A stretch of DNA of 64,000 bases from Hallella seregens ATCC 51272 (GTDB lineage: Bacteria; Bacteroidota; Bacteroidia; Bacteroidales; Bacteroidaceae): NCBI RefSeq assembly GCF_000518545.1, contig NZ_JADU01000001.1:331370-395369 (forward strand), written 5' to 3'. Shown piece after piece: positions 58,478 through 64,000 of this stretch. How positions within the stretch are numbered: position 1 is the first letter of the stretch; every line of letters begins with the position of its first letter. Under the pieces are notes generated by a model, which had not been told where the DNA came from, ran no database searches, and was given only the letters and a program-made list of their open reading frames with translations. Made by a program: the position numbers and the translations under genes.

Positions 58478-59995
58478 TTAGTTGAGAATGCCGAGCGCTT
58501 TTTCGAGGTTCACCTGGCTGAGCCGCAGCTCTACCTCGGCGTCAATCTTCTGGCTCTGGGCCTGTTGCCAGGCGGTTTGGGCGGCCATGACGTCGGTGGA
58601 CTCGATGACACCCTCGCGGAATCCCACCTGAGCACAGCGCAGGTTCTCCTCGGCGCTGCTGATGTTTTTCTCGGCCATGGCAAGCCTTTTGCGGGCCTCT
58701 TTCACCTTGAAGCGGCTTTGCGTGATCTGAAGGTTTATCTTTTCCTGCGCGTCGGAGAGCGCGAGCGAGGCCATACTGGTGGCTGCCTTGGCGGCGCGCA
58801 CCTTGTAGGCGCCCTCGAACCAGTTCCATACGGGAATCTGGACAAGCACGCCCACGTTCCACAGACCGGAGAAACGTTTCTGGAATCCGTTGAGCACGTT
58901 CGGGTTGGAAATCATGTAGCCGCCGGTGAGGGCCACGTGGGGCAGATAGGCTGCACGGACGAGGCGCGTGGTCTGCGCGCTCATATCGACGGCATTCTGC
59001 AACAGGCGTATCTCGGGGCGGCTGGAGAGGGTGGGGTCGGGGGTGAAAGTGGGGTCGGGGCAGACGGTGGCAGAGGCTCCGCCGTCGGTCTCGTCGGCCA
59101 GTGTGATGTCGGCATCGATGGGCAGTCCGCACAGCTGGCAGAGGAGCATCTTGGCCAAGGCCAGGCCGTCGTCCACCTGCGTGATCTGCATGTCGGCCTC
59201 GTTGACCTTGACGTCCACCTTGAGTCCGTCGGCGCGGGTGGCTACCCCTTGGCGTATCATCTTGTGTACATCGTCGTCGAGTTTCTGCACCAGGTCGCGG
59301 TAACTGTTGGCCAGCTTCTGCTTTTGCCGGAGCGAAACCACGGTCCAATAAGTCTGGTCGATGCTGTAGATCGTGGCCTGGGTCTTCTGGTTCACGTCGT
59401 TGTCGGCCATCTGCTCCGAGATGTCGGCCATGCGGTTGGCTGCCGTGATGGCCCCGCCCATGTAGAGCGGCTGGCGCAGCATGATGGCCCCGCCGAAGAG
59501 GTTGCGGGTGTCGGTGCGCAGGGCATTGGCCAGTTCCTGGCCGATGGCGTTGCCCAGACTGCCGATGTACTGGGCAATGGGCCCGCTGCCCATCTGTTGC
59601 ATCAGCGCACCGAGCCGTTGGGCTTGATCGACGGTGAGGGTGCCCTGCTGGACGAGGCCGTTGATCTGTGAAGAAATGGCACTCGAGAGGTTGGCTCCCG
59701 CATGCTGGAGGCCGTTGGTGCCCAGGTTGCCGAGGTTGGCTTTCTGGGTTTTGCTGAGCAGGCTGATTTCGCGGCTGGTCCATTCGTAGCCGACCAACGC
59801 ATCCACCTTGGGCAGATATTTGGTGCGGACGGCCTTGCGGGCATTCATGGTGGCCAGCTTGCTCATGCGAGAAATGTTGATTTGCTTGTTGTTGCGCAAC
59901 GCCAGGGCACGGCAACTGTCCAGGCTCAACACGCGCTGGGCCTGGGCTGTGGCCATGCACCCAAAGAATAGGATAATGAAAGAAACGCTTTTCAT
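58478..59995 (-). CDS. TolC-family outer membrane efflux protein
   Basis: This 505-residue protein has a signal peptide (MKSVSFIILFFGCMATAQA) and the two OEP repeats typical of TolC (LSLDSCRALALRNNKQINIS; RPEIRLLQNAVDMSAQTTRLVRAAYLP; C-terminal SQKIDAEVELRLSQVNLEKALG). It forms the outer-membrane channel of the export system. It is downstream of a coiled-coil protein gene, from which it is separated by 160 bases containing a 22-bp tandem repeat. Confidence 0.92.
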   Translation of the reverse strand: MKSVSFIILFFGCMATAQAQRVLSLDSCRALALRNNKQINISRMSKLATMNARKAVRTKYLPKVDALVGYEWTSREISLLSKTQKANLGNLGTNGLQHAGANLSSAISSQINGLVQQGTLTVDQAQRLGALMQQMGSGPIAQYIGSLGNAIGQELANALRTDTRNLFGGAIMLRQPLYMGGAITAANRMADISEQMADNDVNQKTQATIYSIDQTYWTVVSLRQKQKLANSYRDLVQKLDDDVHKMIRQGVATRADGLKVDVKVNEADMQITQVDDGLALAKMLLCQLCGLPIDADITLADETDGGASATVCPDPTFTPDPTLSSRPEIRLLQNAVDMSAQTTRLVRAAYLPHVALTGGYMISNPNVLNGFQKRFSGLWNVGVLVQIPVWNWFEGAYKVRAAKAATSMASLALSDAQEKINLQITQSRFKVKEARKRLAMAEKNISSAEENLRCAQVGFREGVIESTDVMAAQTAWQQAQSQKIDAEVELRLSQVNLEKALGILN

Positions 59996-60065
59996 TATAA
60001 ATGGTCTTAATCTTGTTTGAAGCCCGTGGAGGGGGTAACGCCGGCGTCGTCCTTGTGCCGGGGAG

Positions 60066-60168
60066 GGTTGCTCCAACGTTCGGGGAGGGTTGCTCCAACG
60101 TTCGGGGAGGGTTATTCCAGCGTTCAGGAAAGGTTGCTCCAACGTTTAGGAAAGGTTATTCCAACGTG
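60066..60168. repeat. 22-bp tandem repeat of a second type (GGTTGCTCCAACGTTCGGGGAG)
   Basis: Units start at 60066, 60088, 60110, 60132 and 60154; the first two are identical, and the next carry changes such as ATT for GCT. The last unit contains the stop codon and the final residues of the coiled-coil protein gene. The sequence is unrelated to the other 22-bp family. Confidence 0.9.
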
Positions 60169-61028
60169 AAACTGCGGCTCCCAATCATGTTGCCGTCGGC
60201 AAAGATGCTGACGCTGTAGGTGCCGCCCTGCAGGGCTTGGTCGATGGTATAGTAGAGGGAGACGGGAGTCTCCTTGCCGCCGTACTCAACGGTGCGCTTC
60301 ATGGAGCATTCCAGGCTGCGGTTTTCATAAGTGAATGTTCCAGCGCCGCCCATGAGGGAACCCGTAGGCGAGGTGAGACGGACGTAGACCGTCTTGTTGC
60401 CGCTCTGGGCAGTCACGTTCTTGGCCAGTGAGAAGCTGACTTGCAGGGCCTTTGCTTTCTTGGTCTTGCGGGTGGCCTTGTTGTGCTTGTCCATGGCGGT
60501 GAGGCTGATGCCCACGGCATCGAGCTGGGCGGCGATGGCCACTTTCTCGGAGAGCGACTGTTTCTCGGTGTTCAGTCCCTCGATCTGACGGTTGGCCTCT
60601 TCGTATTGGCCTTTGATGCGTGTGTTCTCGGCCGTGAGGTTTTGGTTGAGCCGGTTGAGCGAGTCTATCTCGATGACGTAGCTGCGCAGCACGGCTCTCA
60701 CGGTGGCGAGCTCCTTTTTGAGTCGGGCAATCTCGCGGGCGTCGGTGCTCTTGGTGTCCCGAAGCTCCTTGAGCAGCCGCTGCGTGCGCTCCTGTTCTTG
60801 CGTGAGTTGGGCCACGATGGAGTCGTTGTTGATCTGCGTTTTCATCTCGCTGTACTGATTGGCGAACTGCTGATACTCGTTCTCCATCTCTTTCTTGTCC
60901 ATCTCGGCCAGTTGCACCATTTCCTCGTTGGCCTGTTTCTGCTTGTCAAGACTGACGTAGAGCCATGCAATGCCACCTGCGAGGAGGAGAATGACCAGTA
61001 TCAAAGGAAGGATAATTTTTTTATTCAT
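60156..61028 (-). CDS. Membrane-anchored coiled-coil protein (unknown function)
   Basis: This 290-residue protein has an N-terminal helix (MNKKIILPLILVILLLAGGIAWLYV), a long coiled coil (about 30-170, rich in Lys, Glu and Gln), a basic linker (KHNKATRKTKKAKA) and a C-terminal beta domain (VYVRLTSPTGSLMGG; GGTYSVSIFADGNMIGSRS). It is conserved in Bacteroidales but I know no function. It has a consensus promoter and is upstream of the TolC-HlyD-permease run, possibly as a structural accessory. Confidence 0.85.
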   Translation of the reverse strand: MNKKIILPLILVILLLAGGIAWLYVSLDKQKQANEEMVQLAEMDKKEMENEYQQFANQYSEMKTQINNDSIVAQLTQEQERTQRLLKELRDTKSTDAREIARLKKELATVRAVLRSYVIEIDSLNRLNQNLTAENTRIKGQYEEANRQIEGLNTEKQSLSEKVAIAAQLDAVGISLTAMDKHNKATRKTKKAKALQVSFSLAKNVTAQSGNKTVYVRLTSPTGSLMGGAGTFTYENRSLECSMKRTVEYGGKETPVSLYYTIDQALQGGTYSVSIFADGNMIGSRSFTLE

Positions 61029-61093
61029 GTTCCATCATTTTTTCTTTGGAAGTTTGTCTTTCTTCCGTTCATGGGAGGTGTTCTAACATCCTG

Positions 61094-61124
61094 CAAATTT
61101 AATCTATTTCCGTTAAACGGCAAA
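61094..61124 (-). promoter_or_regulatory. Promoter of the coiled-coil/export operon
   Basis: Minus strand TTTG (61124-61121), 19 bases, TAAATTTG (61101-61094): exact consensus, 66 bases before the ATG. Confidence 0.8.
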
Positions 61125-61251
61125 GAAAAAGGCTGGAAGCGTCCTGGGTTTCTATTAAAAATTAATATTTTTCGGGAAATTTAGAACAAAATTCAAGATA
61201 ATTGCTTACTTTTACGTGCGTAAAACAAAAGCTGGAATGAAAGCAAACGAT

Positions 61252-61941
61252 ATGAAAAAACGCTTGGTACTGTTCTTCTTGCTCCTGATGCAGGTGCCCG
61301 TGCTGGCACAAGTGCAGGAGGGAGCCGCGCGTCAGCGGGTGCTCTTGGAGACTTCCAAAGGCAAGATAATCGTAGAACTTTACAATGAGACGCCGCGTCA
61401 CCGCGACAATTTCCTGCGTTTGGTACGCGAGGGTTATTATGACGGCGTGCTGTGGCACAGGGTGATAGCAGATTTCATGATACAGGCCGGCGACTCCACT
61501 ACGAGGCACGCCAAGCCTGGTGACACGGTGGGCACCCACGACTTGGGCTACACCATTCCGGCCGAGATTGTCTATCCGCAGTTCTTTCACAAGCGTGGGG
61601 CACTGGCGGCTGCACGCGAGGGCGACCAAGGGAACCCGGAGCGGTCTTCGTCGGCTTCCCAGTTTTACATCGTCTATGGTAGCACGTTCAGCACATTAGG
61701 ACTCGACCGGGTGCAGGGGCGTCTGGACGAACGCACACAGGGAAAGGTGGTGCTCACACCCGAGATACGCGAGCATTATAAGAAATATGGTGGAAGTCCG
61801 CACCTTGATGGACAGTACACCGTGTTTGGAGAGGTGACAGATGGGCTGGACGTTGTGAGAGACATCGACTATGTGGACACCGATGATTATAGCCGTCCGG
61901 TGAACGATGTGAGAATCTTGAAGGCTACGGTTCTTCAATAA
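61252..61941 (+). CDS. Secreted cyclophilin-type peptidyl-prolyl isomerase
   Basis: Cyclophilins catalyse cis-trans proline isomerisation and help exported proteins to fold. The 229-residue protein has a signal peptide (MKKRLVLFFLLLMQVPVLAQ) and conserved blocks VLLETSKGKIIVELYNETPRHRDNFLRLV, YYDGVLWHRVIADFMIQAGD, and SSASQFYIVYG, QYTVFGEVTDGLDVV. The start at 61252 is fixed by the signal peptide; ATG 61237 is possible. It is 13 bases upstream of a TPM-domain gene and probably in one operon with it and lemA. Confidence 0.93.
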   Translation: MKKRLVLFFLLLMQVPVLAQVQEGAARQRVLLETSKGKIIVELYNETPRHRDNFLRLVREGYYDGVLWHRVIADFMIQAGDSTTRHAKPGDTVGTHDLGYTIPAEIVYPQFFHKRGALAAAREGDQGNPERSSSASQFYIVYGSTFSTLGLDRVQGRLDERTQGKVVLTPEIREHYKKYGGSPHLDGQYTVFGEVTDGLDVVRDIDYVDTDDYSRPVNDVRILKATVLQ

Positions 61942-61954
61942 AAGGTAGGCTTCC

Positions 61955-62788
61955 ATGTTGGAAAGTTTGAAAAGGACTGGTCCGTTCTTCGTGTTGCTGG
62001 CGCTCTGCTGGGCAATGGCATGGGCACCTTTGCAGGCTGGGGCCCACGTGTGGTCGGCGGATGAGGTACCGATGGTTCATTTGCAGGATCGCAACCGCTA
62101 TGTCTGTGACCCGGAACAACGGCTGACGCAGGAAGAGCGCGACTCGTCGGATGCGTATTTGGCGAGGCTGCACAGGGAATGTGGCGTGCAGACTGTGTTT
62201 GTGGTTGTGGGCAACGTGAAAGACGGCGACTGCTTTCGGATGGCTCAAGATGTGGGCAACCGGCATGGCGTTGGTACCCGAAAGGAACGGAAAGGACTGG
62301 TCATCGTTCTGGCTGTCGACGACCGTCGGTATTTCATTGCTCCGGGCAAGGGACTGGAAGCAGACCTGACAGACGTTGAGTGTGATGATATTGGCCGTGC
62401 TTGCATTGTCTCCAACATGCGGGTCAACCGGGTGGGCGATGCTGTGCTGGAAACCTCAAAGGCAATCTATCAGAAGTTGAAGACAGGCAAGACGGGCATT
62501 CCGCAAGTAGACAATGGGGGAGAGTCCACGGAATCGGACGTGTGGTTGGGAATTTTCCTATTTGCAATTTTCTTTGGAATGCCCGTATGGTTGTTCGTCA
62601 GAAACATTTTGGAATCACTGGGGTTGATGACTCCCCGCAAGGTGACGAAGCGTGGTAAAAATCGAAAGGACGATGATTGGTTTCCGCCTTTTATCTTTGG
62701 CGGAGGAACAGCATCCGGAGGAGGTGTCTCGGGCGGTAGCTTCGGTGGCGGCAGCTTTGGAGGTGGCGGTGCCGGTGGAGGTTGGTAA
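61955..62788 (+). CDS. TPM-domain membrane protein with Gly-rich tail
   Basis: This 277-residue protein has a signal-like N-terminus, a TPM domain (about 50-185; LTQEERDSSDAYLARLHRECGVQTVFVV and RKGLVIVLAVDDRRYFIAPG), one transmembrane helix (WLGIFLFAIFFGMPVWLFV) and a Gly/Ser-rich tail ending FGGGGAGGGW. Such proteins lie beside lemA in many bacteria. Function is unclear, with proposed roles in envelope processes. Confidence 0.9.
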   Translation: MLESLKRTGPFFVLLALCWAMAWAPLQAGAHVWSADEVPMVHLQDRNRYVCDPEQRLTQEERDSSDAYLARLHRECGVQTVFVVVGNVKDGDCFRMAQDVGNRHGVGTRKERKGLVIVLAVDDRRYFIAPGKGLEADLTDVECDDIGRACIVSNMRVNRVGDAVLETSKAIYQKLKTGKTGIPQVDNGGESTESDVWLGIFLFAIFFGMPVWLFVRNILESLGLMTPRKVTKRGKNRKDDDWFPPFIFGGGTASGGGVSGGSFGGGSFGGGGAGGGW

Positions 62789-62849
62789 TGACCGGCCTAT
62801 ATATAAAAAGGTTTATATTAAAAAGGTATATACATTAATTAAAAGAGAA

Positions 62850-63443
62850 ATGAAAAAAGGAAAGACAGTGACAATCGTCGTGATTGTTTTGTTTTGTATG
62901 CTCTGTGTGGGAGCTTGTAACTCCTATAACGGAATGGTAAACGGACAGGAAGCGGCAACGACAGCTTTGGCAGATGTACAGGCCACATATCAGCGCAGAG
63001 CCGACTTGATACCCAATTTGGCCAAGACGGTTCAGACCTATGCCAAGCATGAGAGGGAGACCTATGAGGCTGTGACCAAGGCCCGAGCAGCCGCAACCCA
63101 AATCAAACTGGATGTCGACAACCTGACTCCCGAGAAATTGAGGCAGTTTCAGGCGGCTCAAGGAGAGCTCTCCCAGGCTTTGGGTCGGCTGATGGTTGTG
63201 GCCGAAAGGTATCCGGAATTGAAAGCCAGCGAGAATTTCAAGAGTCTGCAGATCCAACTGGAGGGAACGGAGAATCGTATTAACGAGGCCCGGCAGAAAT
63301 ACAACATGGCTGTTCAGGAATACAACCAGAATGTGCGCTCCTTCCCAAATGTGTTGTTTGCAGGAGCCTTTGGATTTGAGCGAATGACTAAATTTGAGGC
63401 AGATTCAGGAGCAGAAAAGGCTCCAGAACTGAATTTTGAATAA
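62850..63443 (+). CDS. lemA: LemA family lipoprotein
   Basis: This 197-residue protein has a lipobox-like segment (VIVLFCMLCVGAC) and the LemA helical domain (VQATYQRRADLIPNLAKTVQTYAKHE; LKASENFKSLQIQLEGTENRI; ARQKYNMAVQEYNQNVRSFP). The TPM-LemA pair is conserved in many phyla; the role is not settled. The ATG at 62850 is 61 bases after the TPM stop. It is followed by the rRNA promoter. Confidence 0.93.
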   Translation: MKKGKTVTIVVIVLFCMLCVGACNSYNGMVNGQEAATTALADVQATYQRRADLIPNLAKTVQTYAKHERETYEAVTKARAAATQIKLDVDNLTPEKLRQFQAAQGELSQALGRLMVVAERYPELKASENFKSLQIQLEGTENRINEARQKYNMAVQEYNQNVRSFPNVLFAGAFGFERMTKFEADSGAEKAPELNFE

Positions 63444-63537
63444 GGACGGTTCTTTCTTTGCTTAGGAGGTATATAAGGATCTTTTTGTAATTAAAGCAGA
63501 AAAATATAGCGGTTTTCGCGTTTTTCTGCTTTGATTA

Positions 63538-63569
63538 TTTGGAGGGAATCGGATTTTGCATTAACTTTG
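63538..63569 (+). promoter_or_regulatory. rRNA operon promoter
   Basis: TTTG (63538-63541), 20 bases, TAACTTTG (63562-63569): exact consensus. Transcription would start near 63575, giving a leader of about 350 bases before 16S rRNA. The gap 63444-63925 shows no gene. Confidence 0.85.
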
Positions 63570-63925
63570 CAATTGCTTTCGAGGATAAACAAGCAATAAT
63601 AGAAATTGATTCGTGGATTCAGGAAGCTGCTGTTGAGGCAGTCGGAAGATTGTGGCTCATGGCGAATATGCAGAAAGAGTTCTTTGAAAGTATTTACATA
63701 GACAGAGTAGTAGTACAAGAAGCAAGTCCCCGTTCCTGTTTTTATTGGGTTTCGGGGAATTGGGTATGAATGAGAACCGTCCGATTCATTTTGGATGAGA
63801 TTCACAGGTTTTACTTGAACTTCGATACATTTCCAGGCGTTCTGTGACAGGCAAGACGTCGTGCTTTCATTTGCCGTGGGGCATTGGCCTTGTGGTGATT
63901 GTAGGTACGTACAATGTTATATTTT

Positions 63926-64000
<75 letters not shown>

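Noticed and set aside
63539..63769. 76-codon ORF upstream of 16S rRNA
   Set aside because: It overlaps the rRNA promoter and leader, starts inside the promoter spacer and shows no family features.

Overview
The window is about 58-60% GC and looks like a chromosome segment of a member of Bacteroidales, most probably Prevotellaceae. The support is: promoters of the Bacteroidetes type (TTTG, 19-21 bases, TAnnTTTG); GldB and GldE; a SusC/SusD pair; a TPP-controlled TonB receptor with PnuT; a fimbrillin-like lipoprotein; nspC; and a 16S rRNA 5' end at the right edge that reads GAACGCTGGCTACAGGC, as in Prevotella.

Layout. 1-833: 5' part of a TamB-like gene (minus strand). 1039-6881: complete nqrABCDEF operon for the Na+-pumping NADH:quinone reductase. 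7228-10160: prs, a ThiE/TenI-like gene and nspC. 10360-10753: tRNA cluster Gly-Leu-Leu-Gly behind a consensus promoter. 10784-13787: unknown gene, ssb, gldE, PPTase. 13836-16056: DUF4861 protein and gldB. 16839-20860: two DUF3857/transglutaminase-like proteins. 21052-28725: TrpB2-type trpB, susD, susC, trxB and a glutathione peroxidase. 28966-30135: two paralogous lipoproteins. 30747-34657: rhaM, pnuT and a TonB receptor behind a TPP riboswitch. 34941-38362: membrane pyrophosphatase and ilvE. 38448-41445: xseB, xseA, subtilase. 41575-45193: MATE transporter, cytidylate-kinase-like protein, a small sigma-region-4-like protein, purT. 45531-48194: a three-gene 3-amino-deoxysugar cassette. 48571-52634: fimbrillin-like lipoprotein, a small His-rich protein and a TPR-HTH regulator. 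52892-61028: topoisomerase III and an export operon (two ABC-2 permeases, HlyD, TolC, coiled-coil protein). 61252-63443: cyclophilin, TPM protein, LemA. 63538-64000: rRNA promoter, leader and 16S start.

Physiology. Na+-NQR and a pyrophosphatase with the K+-dependent signature (usually Na+-pumping) suggest sodium-based energetics. The TPP riboswitch assigns the receptor and PnuT to thiamine uptake. SusCD, the TonB receptor, the fimbrillin and several lipoproteins point to an envelope-rich anaerobe living on scavenged nutrients.

The most unusual content is repetitive DNA. A 22-bp self-complementary tandem repeat (consensus ACGCCGTAATCGCGNNGCGATT) fills five separate intergenic gaps. Other families are a 10-bp GATAGGAGGG array, a CACAGATTC family with a 32-bp perfect inverted repeat, an unrelated 22-bp array behind an operon gene, and AAAATTC heptamers. 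The AAAATTC heptamers form a 34-bp inverted repeat next to pnuT. They also occur, joined to a 21-bp repeat, as an in-frame insertion of about 47 codons inside the DegT-type aminotransferase gene. Several genes have a promoter -7 box only 4-9 bases from the start codon, which predicts leaderless mRNAs.
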